Positions 11,271 to 20,763 of a DNA stretch of 64,000 nt are shown here, one piece after another. Positions within the stretch are counted from its first letter, which is position 1. Each line of letters begins with the position of its first letter. Position numbers and translations under genes: made by a program. Source of the stretch: Actinoplanes sichuanensis (GTDB lineage Bacteria > Actinomycetota > Actinomycetes > Mycobacteriales > Micromonosporaceae); assembly GCF_033097365.1 (NCBI RefSeq), contig NZ_AP028461.1, positions 8,556,001 to 8,620,000 of the forward strand, in the 5' to 3' direction. The notes below the pieces were generated by a model, which did no database searches, was not told where the DNA came from, and was given only the letters and a program-made list of their open reading frames with translations.

Positions 11271-12230
11271 GTGGATCAGAACACCGAAGTACGGCCCGAG
11301 GACGCGGGCGCCGGCAGCGGAGTCCGCTTCCGGGGTGAGGCCATCGTCGACGAGCAGACCGGCGAGGTCCTCGGCCGCATCGCACTCGATCACGGGATCC
11401 TGACCTTCGAGGTGGTGCCGGAGGCCCGGCGACGTGGTGTGGCGACGACGGCGGTCCGCGAGTTCAGCCGGGCGCTGCTGACCCGCCGCGATCGGCTGGA
11501 GATGCGGATCGGCTGGGACAATCCGGTGGCCCAGCGGGTCGCCCTGGCGGCCGGTTACACCCGCGAGTCGGTCCGCCGCGGCGATCCCGAGCTGATCGTC
11601 TTCTCCCGTCTGGCGGGCGACCCGGAGGGACCCACGCCGCGCCTGCTGCCCGACCTGCCCGGCGGTGAGCTGTCCGACGGAGTGATCACCCTGCGGCCGC
11701 TCGGCGAGCGGGACGCCGATTTCTACACCGAGCTGCACAACCTGCCGGACGTGATCGCGACCAGTGTGCCGCCCGAGCCGCGACCGGCCGAGGAGGTCCG
11801 GCGTCGGTGCGTCCGCGCGGAGGCGCACTGGCTGGCCGGTACCCGGGCCGACCTGGTCATCCTGGACAGCGCGACGGGTGAGCGGGCCGGCGAGATCGGT
11901 CTGTACTACCAGGAGCCGCCCACCGGTCAGGCCATGATCGGCTACAGCACGCTCCCGGCGTACCGCGGCAGGGGTTTCGCCTCGCGCGCAGCGCAACTGA
12001 TCGCCCTCTGGGCCTTCGCCGAGACGGGCATCGCCCGTCTGATCGCCGGGACGCTACCGACGAACACCGGCTCCCAACGGGTGCTGGAGAAAGCCGGCTT
12101 CACGCGGGAGGCATACCTGCGCTCGCGCCTGCCCGGTCCGGACGGCACGCGCACCGACGACGTCCAGTACGTGCTTCTCGCCGGAGACCTGCTCGCACAG
12201 GCCTCCGGCGGTGGCACCTCACATGCCTAG
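11271..12230 (+). CDS. Tandem-domain GNAT family N-acetyltransferase
   Basis: A 319-residue protein with two GNAT folds in a row. The first (about 20-125) has TFEVVPEARRRGVATTAVRE for acetyl-CoA binding and an AQRVALAAGYTRESVR motif. The second (about 140-300) resembles RimJ/RimL-type enzymes: VITLRPLGERDADFY, GYSTLPAYRGRGFASRA and TNTGSQRVLEKAGF. The substrate is unknown; RimJ/L relatives acetylate protein N-termini or small amines. The GTG at 11271 is chosen because GGAGAGGA lies seven bases upstream. The 3' end overlaps the convergent hpf gene by 12 bases. Confidence 0.85.
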   Translation: MDQNTEVRPEDAGAGSGVRFRGEAIVDEQTGEVLGRIALDHGILTFEVVPEARRRGVATTAVREFSRALLTRRDRLEMRIGWDNPVAQRVALAAGYTRESVRRGDPELIVFSRLAGDPEGPTPRLLPDLPGGELSDGVITLRPLGERDADFYTELHNLPDVIATSVPPEPRPAEEVRRRCVRAEAHWLAGTRADLVILDSATGERAGEIGLYYQEPPTGQAMIGYSTLPAYRGRGFASRAAQLIALWAFAETGIARLIAGTLPTNTGSQRVLEKAGFTREAYLRSRLPGPDGTRTDDVQYVLLAGDLLAQASGGGTSHA

Positions 12231-12836
12231 GCTGAGGATGCCGTAGTCGTAGCCGCGGCGGCGATAGACCACACTGGGCCGCCCGCTGTCCTTGTCATGG
12301 AACAGATAGAAGTCGTGGCCGACGAGCTCCATCTGAAAGAGAGCGTCGTCGACGGTCATCGGCTCGGCCGAGTGCTCCTTCTCCCGCACGATGCGCCACG
12401 GCTGGTCCTCGTCGTGCTCGGTCGGCTCGGTGTCGAGGACCGGCTCGGTCAGCGTCGCGGTCCGACCGTGCGTCAGGTCGGTGGGGAGATTTGCGGTGGC
12501 CGCGGCGACGGAGACCGGCGCGTGCCGTCCGCGATGCACCCGGCGCCGGTCGGCGGAGCGGCGCAGCCGGGCATCGAGTTTGTTGATGGCGCAGTCCAGG
12601 GCTGCGTAGAAATCCTGTGCCTGGGCCTCGGCGCGTACCACCGGCCCCTTGGTCATGACGGTGATCTCGACCCGCTGGCAGGTGTCGGACTGTCGCGGAT
12701 TGCGTTCGTGGAAGAGCTCCACGTCCGCCCTCATCAGCTTCTGGTCGTAACGTTCGACCTTGCTCAGCTTGTCGGCGACATGCTCTCGATAGTGGTCGGG
12801 AACCTCTACGTTGCGGCCCTTGACGACAATGTCCAC
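12219..12836 (-). CDS. hpf: Long-form ribosome hibernation promoting factor
   Basis: Binds the 30S subunit and pairs ribosomes into inactive 100S dimers in stasis. The N-terminal S30AE domain (VDIVVKGRNVEVPDHYREHV to about 100) is joined by a linker to the C-terminal dimerisation domain (MTVDDALFQMELVGHDFYLF with FHDKDSGRPSVVYRRRGYDYG), which defines the long form of about 205 residues. The GTG at 12836 is preceded by GGGGGAGG with 7-base spacing. Position next to secA and a comF-like gene matches the M. tuberculosis order Rv3240c-Rv3242c. Confidence 0.95.
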   Translation of the reverse strand: MDIVVKGRNVEVPDHYREHVADKLSKVERYDQKLMRADVELFHERNPRQSDTCQRVEITVMTKGPVVRAEAQAQDFYAALDCAINKLDARLRRSADRRRVHRGRHAPVSVAAATANLPTDLTHGRTATLTEPVLDTEPTEHDEDQPWRIVREKEHSAEPMTVDDALFQMELVGHDFYLFHDKDSGRPSVVYRRRGYDYGILSLGM

Positions 12837-13112
12837 TCGTGACCTCCCCCAACGTTTGTGTGCTGGGCGCCGATTCGCGGCGCAGCCGGCTACCGGGTGA
12901 AAACGCCGCGTCGTGATCGACAACCCGACGCGGCCTATGAGAGTGAGACGACTCCTTTCCGGTGCGGCTGCGGCGCTCCCGGTGGCGGATAAGTCTGCGC
13001 GCTTACCCTCGTCACCTAGACGCTAACCCGCCTATGCCCGACAGTCACCCCTCGTTTGGGATACCGGAAGGCTGACCTTCGCCTCTATCGGCAAACCCGG
13101 GCACGGTCACAG

Positions 13113-13823
13113 TCAAATACCGGGGCGAACCTTGCGCAGTTCCGTCGCTGCGAGCACCGCGGCACCTGTGACCTGCATGTCCGCCTCCTCTAGCCGGCGT
13201 GCCACCGCCGCCAACGTGGCGCCGGTGGTGACGATGTCATCCGCCACCACAAGCGTGCCTCGCGATCTCTCATCGCGTAGGGGATTGCTGATTCGGGGCA
13301 TCATTCGCAGCGAATTGACAGCTACAGTCGCCCGTTCGGATGCTTCCAGTGACGTTGAGTCAGGACGAGGCAGTGCACGAAGCGGCTGCACGACGTTCAC
13401 CCGGTAGCCCGCGGCCCGCAACCGCCGGGCCGCGTGCTCGGCGAGCCGGGCCATGTGGTCGCCGTACCGCTCGCGCCGGGCGGCCGCGGTCGACGGGACC
13501 GGAACCAGGGTCACCGGGCGGTCCCGCGGCGCGAAAGTCGCCACCGCGCCGGCCAGAAGCGTGCCGAGTGGCCGGGCGAGCCGGTGCCGGCCCTTCTCCT
13601 TGTACGCCAGCAGAGCGCCCCGCAACGGCCCGGAATACGGCCCGACCGCCACACAGTCCGGAAAACCGGCCGGTGGCGGACTCGGTACCGCCGACCGCGG
13701 TCGTAGCGACTCCAGCGCCGTCACACAGGCCACACAGGTGCCGTAGGTGAGGCGTACCCGCTCCGCCCCGCACCCCGCGCAGGCGGCGGGCAGCACGAGA
13801 TCCGCGAGATCCGCGAAGACCAA
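13113..13823 (-). CDS. ComF family phosphoribosyltransferase-like protein
   Basis: A 236-residue ComF-family protein. The N-terminus has two zinc-finger-type cysteine pairs (CAGC and CVAC, residues about 14-33), followed by the KEKGRHRLARPLG region and a phosphoribosyltransferase domain ending with the PRPP loop (LVVADDIVTTGATL). Firmicute ComFC aids DNA uptake and the Escherichia coli relative is GntX; the role in actinobacteria is unsettled. It appears to start at a TTG (13821-13823), with a weak GGGA upstream, so the start is uncertain. It follows lpqB by 27 bases on the same strand and may be the last gene of the mtrA-mtrB-lpqB unit. Confidence 0.88.
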   Translation of the reverse strand: MVFADLADLVLPAACAGCGAERVRLTYGTCVACVTALESLRPRSAVPSPPPAGFPDCVAVGPYSGPLRGALLAYKEKGRHRLARPLGTLLAGAVATFAPRDRPVTLVPVPSTAAARRERYGDHMARLAEHAARRLRAAGYRVNVVQPLRALPRPDSTSLEASERATVAVNSLRMMPRISNPLRDERSRGTLVVADDIVTTGATLAAVARRLEEADMQVTGAAVLAATELRKVRPGI

Positions 13824-13850
13824 GGTGAGTCCCGGTTCGAAAGAGAAGGT

Positions 13851-15656
13851 TCAGTTCAGGAAGAAGGGCGCCTCGGGAACCACCTCGGGCCGTGGCTCGC
13901 CGCTCGGGCCGGCCATGTCCTTCGCCGTGATCTGGACTCCCGACGACAGCGCTTCCCAGGCGTTCTTCCCGGTCGAGTAGAGCACCGCGCCGAGGCTGTT
14001 GAGACTGTGCCGCGGGTTCGCCGGATAGGCGGACAGGTAGGTGACCGTCTCGTTGCCGATGTCCGGGAGCACCTGGGACTTCAACGCGCCGTCGATGGAC
14101 GTGTAGACGATCGAGGTCCGGTTCTTGTCCCGGCGGGTCCCGGCCACGGCCAGCCAGCCCTCGCCGCTGAAGTCCACCGCGGTGAGCGACGTGAGCGGCG
14201 TGAAGACCTGCTGGAGCCCGGTGAAGGCCAAGCCGTCGCCACTGACGTTGAGAACCGCCCGATACAGCCGGCCGCCGACCACCATCGCCACCCGGTGCCC
14301 GTCCGGCGCGACCGTGATCGCAGTGATCCCGGCCGTGCCGGAGGTGCTGACCTCCTGCGCCGGGCCACCGTCGGCCCGGAAGCGCCAGAGCCGGCCGCCC
14401 GCGATGATCAGTCCGACCGCGGCCGCCGCGTCGTCATCCGGGGTGATCGCCCAGACCGGGTTGCCCAGGCCCGCGGGCAGGCCGGGGATCTCCTTCAGAG
14501 CGACCTGGCCGCCGGTGCCGGCACTGCCGACCCGCAGCCGCTCGTTCTTTCCCGAGCCGGTGACCAGGGCGGTGAACACGTGCGTCCCGGAGGTGGTGAG
14601 GGCGGCCCGGGAGATGTCCTTGTTGTCGTCCGGCGCCAGGCCGGGAACCGTGTCCGAGGTGGGCCGACTCGAGTTGACCAGGCGCCTGATGGTGCGGTCG
14701 TAGATCACATACCGCTCCGGCTCCTGCACCAGCCGGTACGACGGGTTGCTGGTGAGGAAGTCCTCGCCGGAGTAACTACGCGGCTGCTGGTGGCCGACGG
14801 TCAGGTCCAGATAGTCGGGCAGCAGATTCCGCAGCGACCACTGCAACTGCATGCGCAGCCGTTCCATCGCCTCGACCGCCCCCTCGGTCGGCACGGCCTG
14901 GGCGCTCAATCTGATCTGGAGCCGGTCGTTGTCGATCGCCGGCACCTTGTTCTCCAGTTTGGTGCCGTCCGGCAGCGGCTCGACCGCGTCCTGAAGCCAC
15001 GGGGCGGGCCCGCCGATCAGCCAGTTCAGAATGATCGTCGGTTCCTGCTCGATCGGCACGTCCTGCAGCAGATACCTGACGTCGGGGACCAGACCGGTCC
15101 GGTCGGTGTTCCAGAAGTAGATCGTGCGTTCCTTGTAGTACTCGCTCAGCGCGGTGTCGCTGAGCAGCAGGAACGGCGGCGCCTGGAGCACGTAGAGCCC
15201 CTCACCCGCGACCTCGCCGAGCACCAGTTCGTACTTACCCTCGACCTTCTCCGGCGAGGGCTCCAGCAGGCCGTTCTTACCGAGCGTGCCGAGCAGTTGG
15301 TAGGAGAGCTCGACCCGGTCGGTGGCCGAGTCGAGGAGCGGCTCGTCGATCAGACGGATCACCCGGGGCGCGGCGGGCGGGTTGAAGTTGTCCCGCGCGC
15401 TCGTCGACATGAACTGCTTGACCCGGTCGAGCGCCCCGTCGTACTCCCCCGCGGCCGCCCGCAGGTAGTTGAGGGCGAACGTCTGGCGGTCGCTGGTCTG
15501 GTCACGGGTGATCCGGCTGCGTGTGCCGCCCTCCCGGGAGGTGGTGCCGGTGGACACGCCGGGCCCGACGACCGTGACGTCCGAGTTGTCGGGGATGCCG
15601 CAGCCGGTGAGCGCCACCGCGGCGACGACCACGCAGGTCAGGACTCGACGGACCAT
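13851..15656 (-). CDS. lpqB: Lipoprotein LpqB, MtrAB-associated
   Basis: Membrane-anchored lipoprotein that interacts with the sensor kinase MtrB and modulates MtrA signalling in mycobacteria. Residues 1-19 form a lipoprotein signal peptide with the lipobox LTGC. A GerMN domain (about 60-260) and a C-terminal beta-propeller-like LpqB domain (about 300-590) follow; length 601 fits the family. The start codon overlaps the mtrB stop as TGATG, implying translational coupling. Confidence 0.95.
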   Translation of the reverse strand: MVRRVLTCVVVAAVALTGCGIPDNSDVTVVGPGVSTGTTSREGGTRSRITRDQTSDRQTFALNYLRAAAGEYDGALDRVKQFMSTSARDNFNPPAAPRVIRLIDEPLLDSATDRVELSYQLLGTLGKNGLLEPSPEKVEGKYELVLGEVAGEGLYVLQAPPFLLLSDTALSEYYKERTIYFWNTDRTGLVPDVRYLLQDVPIEQEPTIILNWLIGGPAPWLQDAVEPLPDGTKLENKVPAIDNDRLQIRLSAQAVPTEGAVEAMERLRMQLQWSLRNLLPDYLDLTVGHQQPRSYSGEDFLTSNPSYRLVQEPERYVIYDRTIRRLVNSSRPTSDTVPGLAPDDNKDISRAALTTSGTHVFTALVTGSGKNERLRVGSAGTGGQVALKEIPGLPAGLGNPVWAITPDDDAAAAVGLIIAGGRLWRFRADGGPAQEVSTSGTAGITAITVAPDGHRVAMVVGGRLYRAVLNVSGDGLAFTGLQQVFTPLTSLTAVDFSGEGWLAVAGTRRDKNRTSIVYTSIDGALKSQVLPDIGNETVTYLSAYPANPRHSLNSLGAVLYSTGKNAWEALSSGVQITAKDMAGPSGEPRPEVVPEAPFFLN

Positions 15657-17305
15657 CAGCTCACCTCCACGTTGCGGTCTCTGGGGATCAGCGGCAGCGG
15701 CGCGGCCACCAGCCGGTCACCGGCCCGCACCGGCACGGTGAGCCGGAACTGGGCACCCTCCCCGGGCGAACCCCACGCCTCCAGCCAGCCGCCGTGCAGA
15801 CGGGCGTCCTCGACGCTGATCGACAGGCCCAGGCCGGTGCCGCCGGTCTGCCGGGCCCGGGACGGGTCGGCCCGCCAGAACCTGTTGAAGACCAGGCGCT
15901 CCTCACCCGGTTTCAGGCCGATCCCGTGGTCGCGGACGGTGATCGCCACCGCCGCGTCGTCGGTGGCCAGGGTGACCTGCACCGGTTTCGCCTCGGCGTG
16001 CTCGACGGCGTTGCCCACCAGATTGCGCAGCACCCGCTCCACCCGCCGCGGGTCGACCTCGGCGATCACCGGGGTGTCCGGCAGGTTCAGCTGGATCTCG
16101 ACACCGGCCCGCTCGGCCAGCCCGGCGAGCCGCTCGGCCACCCGCTCGACGATCGGGACCAGGTCGGTGTGCTCGGCGTCCAGGGCGGCGAAACCGGCGT
16201 CGAACCGGCTGATCTCCAGTAGGTCGGTGAGCAGCTCCTCGAACCGGTCCAGCTCGGCCTGGAGCAGCTCGGCGCTGCGCGCCACGGCCGGGTCGAACTC
16301 GTCGCGCTCGGAGAAGATCAGGTCGGCGGCCATCCGGACGGTGGTCAGCGGAGTACGCAACTCGTGCGACACGTCCGAGGTGAACCGGCGCTGCAACCGG
16401 GACATCTCCTCCAGCCGGACGATCTGCCGCTGCAGGTTCGCCGCCATCTGGTTGAACGCCGCCGCCAGCAGGGCCAGATCGTCCTCACCGTCGACCTTCA
16501 TCCGCTGGTCGAGCAGGCCTGCCGAAAGCCGCTGAGCGGTCCGGGCGGCGACCCGGACCGGGGTGACGACCAACCGGGTGACCAGGGCCGCCACCACGCC
16601 GAGCAGGATGACCAGGGCCAGGCCGGTGGCGAGCACCGTGGTCCGCATCAGGTTGGCGTCCTGGTCCTCGCTGGCGATCGGGACCATGTAGTAGAGCTCG
16701 ACCTGGCCGAACCTGGTGGTGACGGGTGACCCGTACACCAGATATTTGATCGTCTCGCCGCGGATCTCCGCGGTCCGGATCTGCTCGCTGACCCCGCCGC
16801 CCTCGCCGGAGACCGCTTTGATCATCTCTGGGGTGATCAGCTCGCTGGTGTCCACCGGGGGGAGCGCGACGGCCTTGAGATCCGGCCAGTGCTCGGCACG
16901 GATCGAGATCACCGAGGTGCCGCGGTCCGCCGAGTCACCGTCGAAGAGATCGTTGACCAGGTCGGTGAGCGCGCTCGGCAGTGACGGGTCACGAGCCTGC
17001 GGATAGAGCGTCAGCTGGTCGGTCGCGAACTTGACCTTCGTGGCCAGCGCCGACCGCGCCTCATCCCTGGCCCGGCCCAGCAGGATGTCGGAGCTGCGGT
17101 CGGCGATGTAGCCGCCGAACGTGCCGACCAGCAGGCTGGAGGCGACCAGGGTGATCGCCACCACCCGCAGCTGCAGCGAGCGGCGCCAGGCCCGCCGGAC
17201 CGGCGCGGTGTATCGCGTCGAATATCGGACCAGCACGCGCCAGTAGCGCCGCACCAGTCGCAGGGCACGGCGCACGGGCATGGGGAGCCAGGCAGGAGCA
17301 CGCAT
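15656..17305 (-). CDS. mtrB: Sensor histidine kinase MtrB
   Basis: Partner kinase of MtrA in the system that controls cell division, wall homeostasis and osmotic response in actinobacteria. The 549-residue protein has a basic N-terminus, a transmembrane helix at about 48-70, an extracytoplasmic sensor domain, a second helix at about 223-245, a HAMP domain, the HisKA phosphoacceptor box (FTSDVSHELRTPLTT) and an HATPase domain with N (LVGNAVEHAEA), G1 (VRDHGIGL) and G2 (GTGLGLSI) boxes. All key residues are intact, in contrast to the broken mtrA just upstream. Confidence 0.97.
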   Translation of the reverse strand: MRAPAWLPMPVRRALRLVRRYWRVLVRYSTRYTAPVRRAWRRSLQLRVVAITLVASSLLVGTFGGYIADRSSDILLGRARDEARSALATKVKFATDQLTLYPQARDPSLPSALTDLVNDLFDGDSADRGTSVISIRAEHWPDLKAVALPPVDTSELITPEMIKAVSGEGGGVSEQIRTAEIRGETIKYLVYGSPVTTRFGQVELYYMVPIASEDQDANLMRTTVLATGLALVILLGVVAALVTRLVVTPVRVAARTAQRLSAGLLDQRMKVDGEDDLALLAAAFNQMAANLQRQIVRLEEMSRLQRRFTSDVSHELRTPLTTVRMAADLIFSERDEFDPAVARSAELLQAELDRFEELLTDLLEISRFDAGFAALDAEHTDLVPIVERVAERLAGLAERAGVEIQLNLPDTPVIAEVDPRRVERVLRNLVGNAVEHAEAKPVQVTLATDDAAVAITVRDHGIGLKPGEERLVFNRFWRADPSRARQTGGTGLGLSISVEDARLHGGWLEAWGSPGEGAQFRLTVPVRAGDRLVAAPLPLIPRDRNVEVS

Positions 17306-17334
17306 CTCGCGGCAAGGTTAGCCGTTCCCGGGGA

Positions 17335-18032
17335 TCAGCCGGTGCCCGCCTTGTAGCCGACACCGCGGACCGTCAGGATGATCTCCGGTCGCTCCGGGTC
17401 CGGCTCGATCTTCGCGCGCAGCCGCTGCACGTGCACGTTGACCAGGCGGGTGTCGGCGGCGTGCCGGTAACCCCAGACCTGCTCCAGGAGCACCTCGCGG
17501 GTGAACACCTGACGCGGCTTACGGGCCAGCGCGACCAGCAGGTCGAACTCCAGCGGCGTCAGTTTCACCTCCTCGCCGTCCCGGGACACGGTGTGCGCCG
17601 GCACGTCGATGGTGATCTGGTTCCCCGGAGGCCCTATGGTCAGCATCTCCGGCGCGGCGTCCTCGCCCCGACGCAGCCGGGCCCGCATCCGGGCCACCAG
17701 TCCTTGGGCTTGAACGGCTTCACCACGTAGTCGTCGGCGCCGGACTCCAGGCCGAGCACCACGTCGACGGTGTCGCTCTTGGCGGTGAGCATGACGATCG
17801 GGATGCCCGACTCGGCGCGGATGGCGCGGGCCACGTCGATCCCGCTCATCCCCGGCAGCATCAGGTCGAGCAGGACGATGTCGGGTCGGTTCTCCCGGAA
17901 GGCGGCCAGGGCCCGTTCACCGTCGGCTACGAAAGACGGAAGGAAGCCTTCGCTGCGCAGAACGATGCCGAGCATCTCGGCCAACGCTGGGTCGTCATCG
18001 ACGACCAGTACCCGGGCTCTCATGCGGTCCAA
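17335..18032 (-). pseudogene. mtrA: Response regulator MtrA, interrupted by a one-base frameshift
   Basis: The receiver half reads correctly from MDRMRARVLVVDDDPALAEM through the phosphoacceptor Asp in IVLLDLMLPGMSG to YVVKPFKPK, then shifts frame. The next frame resumes at once with LVARMRARLRRG and continues through the OmpR-type winged helix to LTVRGVGYKAGTG. The break is between 17700 and 17701: on the minus strand the sequence is AAGGA then CTGGTGGCC, one base short of the Lys-Glu-Leu-Val codons seen in relatives. With that base the protein would be about 231 residues and full length. Because mtrB and lpqB are intact and mtrA is essential in some relatives, a sequencing or assembly error is more likely than true loss, but the sequence as given encodes a truncated receiver domain only. 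ATG at 18023 is an alternative start to TTG at 18032. Confidence 0.9.
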
Positions 18033-18104
18033 TATTGCACTGTCCTTGCGGTCTTCGCGCTACCTGGGGGCCGATCTTGCCCGGGAGCCTACCCCTGAGG
18101 ACAG

Positions 18105-18137
18105 AAAAACGGGCGGCCCCGGTCCGGGACCGCCCGT
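18105..18137 (-). terminator. Rho-independent terminator of the DUF397 gene
   Basis: Reading the minus strand, an 8-bp stem ACGGGCGG/CCGCCCGT with an inner CCC/GGG pairing is followed immediately by TTTTT. It lies 16 bases past the DUF397 stop and insulates mtrA from the upstream pair. Confidence 0.8.
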
Positions 18138-18153
18138 GGCACGCGAGCGGCTG

Positions 18154-18357
18154 TCACATGCCGGGCCGGTCGAACTCCCCCGCGCGAACACCGGCGATGA
18201 AGCCGGTCCAGTCCCGGGCGCCGAAGCTCAGCACCGGGCCGGTGACGTCCTTGGAATCGCGCACCAGCATGGTGGCCGGCGCTTCGGCGACTTCGACGCA
18301 ATGCCCGGCAGCGCCACTGCGGCTACTCTTGCGCCAGGTCAGTGTGGTGTCCTGCAT
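18154..18357 (-). CDS. DUF397 domain-containing protein
   Basis: A 67-residue protein with the DUF397 signature: LTWRKSSRSGAAGHCVEVAE near the start and WTGFIAGVRAGEFD near the end. DUF397 proteins nearly always accompany an XRE regulator with a DUF5753 domain in actinobacteria (the WhiJ-like pairs), and are thought to act as its small partner; the biochemical role is not settled. The XRE partner is 53 bases upstream on the same strand. GGGAGA upstream of the ATG gives a ribosome binding site. Confidence 0.92.
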   Translation of the reverse strand: MQDTTLTWRKSSRSGAAGHCVEVAEAPATMLVRDSKDVTGPVLSFGARDWTGFIAGVRAGEFDRPGM

Positions 18358-18410
18358 GATGGTCTCCCTTTACCGTGGAATGCTTCTCCATTGGACCCCA
18401 CGGCGAGGAG

Positions 18411-19271
18411 TCAACGGCCGATCCGATCCCTCGTCTCAGCGATGGCCGTTCGGCTCTCTTCTGGCGACAATGCGCGTTCCTGCAGGTCATCGAAGGCATC
18501 CCGATAGACGTCGATCTCCTCGGGCTTCACCCGGAAGAGGCCGCCGGTCAGCCCTTCGATGTGCACGACCGGAGATCGGGTGCCGGGCGCGAACTCCAGG
18601 ACCATGAACGACTCGATCAGCCCGGCGTGCGCGCCCGCCTCAAAAGGGAGGATCAGCAGCTCGATCCCGGGCCGGCTGCTCGCCTCGTAGAGGCGGGTCA
18701 ACTGGCGCCGCTGGACCGCCGGACCGCCGATCTGGCGCAGCAGGACTCCCTCGTCCACCACCATCCGCAGGGTGGGCGGCGGGACCCGGTTCATCGTGTT
18801 CTGCCGACCCATCCGCAAGGCCAGGCGGCGCTGGATGATCGCCGAGTCGTCGATGTCGGCGCCGGTCTCGATCACCGCCCGGGCGTACTCGTCGGTCTGC
18901 AGCAGGCCCGGAACCACCTGGGCCTCCCACTCGAAGATCCGGACCGCCTCGGACTCCAGGGCCAGGTACTCGTCGTACGGATCCGGCACCGACGACCGGT
19001 ACGGCGTCCACCAGGCCCGGGCACGGCCACGCCGGGCCAGGTCACGCAGCCGCCCCCGATCCTCCACCGCGACCCCGTAGAGGGTGAGTAGACGGTCCAG
19101 GTCGGGCTCGCTGATCCCGGTGTGCGCGGTCTCGATCCGGCTCAGTTTCGACTCGGACCATCCGAGGGCCGTCGCCACGTCGACACCACGGCGCTCACCG
19201 CGAAGCCGGCGCAGTTCACCGCCCAGCTCCCGGCGTGCTGTCGAAGTCGGCCTCGCCACGAGGCCCACCAT
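18411..19271 (-). CDS. XRE family transcriptional regulator with DUF5753 domain
   Basis: A 286-residue regulator of the WhiJ-like type. The N-terminal HTH_31 domain is at about 10-70 (GGELRRLRGERRGVDVATAL, GWSESKLSRIETAHTGIS). The DUF5753 sensor-like region follows (WEAQVVPGLLQTDEYARAV, LRMVVDEGVLLRQIGG, VVHIEGLTGGLF). It is paired with the DUF397 gene. In other actinobacteria such pairs influence development or secondary metabolism. The ATG of MVGLVARPTST is used as start; upstream GTGs are possible. The pair occupies the place where mycobacteria carry tmk between mtrA and the ahcY homologue. Confidence 0.9.
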   Translation of the reverse strand: MVGLVARPTSTARRELGGELRRLRGERRGVDVATALGWSESKLSRIETAHTGISEPDLDRLLTLYGVAVEDRGRLRDLARRGRARAWWTPYRSSVPDPYDEYLALESEAVRIFEWEAQVVPGLLQTDEYARAVIETGADIDDSAIIQRRLALRMGRQNTMNRVPPPTLRMVVDEGVLLRQIGGPAVQRRQLTRLYEASSRPGIELLILPFEAGAHAGLIESFMVLEFAPGTRSPVVHIEGLTGGLFRVKPEEIDVYRDAFDDLQERALSPEESRTAIAETRDRIGR

Positions 19272-19311
19272 ATCGACGCATCGGCCCCCCGATGCAACTT
19301 GCACAGCACTT

Positions 19312-20763
19312 TCAGTAGCGGTAGTGCTCCGGCTTGTAGGGCCCCTCGACCGCGATCCCGAGGTATGCGGCCTGCTCCTTGGTCAGTTCGGTCAGTCGCA
19401 CGCCGAGCGCGTCGAGGTGCAGCCGGGCCACCTTCTCGTCGAGTTTCTTCGGCAGCACATACACCCCGACGGGGTACTCCGAGGTCTTCGTGAACAGCTC
19501 GATCTGGGCGATCGTCTGGTTCGAGAAGCTGTTGCTCATCACGAACGACGGGTGCCCGGTGGCGTTGCCGAGGTTCAAAAGGCGCCCCTCGGAGAGCACG
19601 ATGATCGAGTGGCCGTCGTCGAACCGCCACTCGTCGACCTGCGGCTTGATCGTCACCCGGGAGACGTCGGCACGCCGGGTCAGTCCGGCCATGTCGATCT
19701 CGTTGTCGAAATGCCCGATGTTCCCGACGATGGCCTGGTGCTTCATCCGGGCCATGTGCTCGTGGGTGATCACGTCGAAGCAGCCGGTCGCGGTCACGAA
19801 GATGTCCGCGGTGGAGATCACGTCGTCGATCGTCGCCACCTGGTAGCCGTCCATCGCGGCCTGCAGCGCGCAGATCGGGTCGACCTCGGTGACGATGACC
19901 CGGGCGCCCTGGCCGCGCAGCGACTCGGCACAGCCCTTGCCCACGTCGCCGTACCCGAAGACGACCGCCACCTTGCCGCCGATCAGCACGTCGGTGGCCC
20001 GGTTGATGCCGTCGATCAGGGAGTGCCGGCAGCCGTACTTGTTGTCGAACTTCGATTTCGTCACCGAGTCGTTCACGTTGATCGCCGGGAACAGCAGCGT
20101 CCCGGCCTGCTGCATCTCGTAGAGCCGGTGCACGCCGGTGGTGGTCTCCTCGGTGACGCCCTTGATCCCGGCGGCGATCCGGGTCCAGCGCTTGTCGTCC
20201 TCCTGGAGGCTGCGCCCGAGCAGCTTCAGGATCACCGCGTACTCCTCGGAGTCGGCGGTCTCCGGCGACGGCGCCGCACCGGCCCGCTCGAACTCGGCGC
20301 CCTTGTGCACGAGCAGCGTCGCGTCACCGCCGTCGTCGAGGATCATGTTGGGCGCCTCGCCGTCCGGCCAGAGCAGCACCTTCTCCGTGCACCACCAGTA
20401 TTCGTCGAGCGTCTCGCCCTTCCAGGCGTAGACCGGCACCCCGTTCGGCTTCGCCGGCGTGCCGTCGCGCCCGACCACGATCGCGGCGGCGGCGTGATCC
20501 TGCGTCGAGAAGATGTTGCAGGAGGCCCAGCGCACCTGCGCGCCGAGTGCGGTCAGCGTCTCGATCAGCACCGCGGTCTGGATCGTCATGTGCAGCGATC
20601 CGGTGATCCGGGCCCCGCGCAGCGGCTGCGACGGCCCGAACTCTGCGCGGAGCGCCATCAGGCCGGGCATCTCGTGCTCGGCGAGCTCGATCTCCTTACG
20701 ACCGAAAGCGGCCAGCGACAGGTCCGCGACCTTGAAATCACCGTCGGCAAGCGTGCCCGTCAT
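19312..20763 (-). CDS. ahcY: Adenosylhomocysteinase
   Basis: Splits S-adenosylhomocysteine into adenosine and homocysteine, using tightly bound NAD, and so relieves product inhibition of methyltransferases. The 483-residue product shows the family start ([20 protein letters not shown]), the NAD-binding [39 protein letters not shown], and the C-terminal PYKPEHYRY. Only a promoter-like element about 300 bases upstream (21060-21088) is evident, so the mRNA may have a long leader. Confidence 0.98.
   Translation of the reverse strand: MTGTLADGDFKVADLSLAAFGRKEIELAEHEMPGLMALRAEFGPSQPLRGARITGSLHMTIQTAVLIETLTALGAQVRWASCNIFSTQDHAAAAIVVGRDGTPAKPNGVPVYAWKGETLDEYWWCTEKVLLWPDGEAPNMILDDGGDATLLVHKGAEFERAGAAPSPETADSEEYAVILKLLGRSLQEDDKRWTRIAAGIKGVTEETTTGVHRLYEMQQAGTLLFPAINVNDSVTKSKFDNKYGCRHSLIDGINRATDVLIGGKVAVVFGYGDVGKGCAESLRGQGARVIVTEVDPICALQAAMDGYQVATIDDVISTADIFVTATGCFDVITHEHMARMKHQAIVGNIGHFDNEIDMAGLTRRADVSRVTIKPQVDEWRFDDGHSIIVLSEGRLLNLGNATGHPSFVMSNSFSNQTIAQIELFTKTSEYPVGVYVLPKKLDEKVARLHLDALGVRLTELTKEQAAYLGIAVEGPYKPEHYRY

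Noticed and set aside
18154..19271. Toxin-antitoxin system from the XRE/DUF397 pair
   Set aside because: The pair matches the WhiJ-like regulatory type; nothing in either protein resembles a known toxin.
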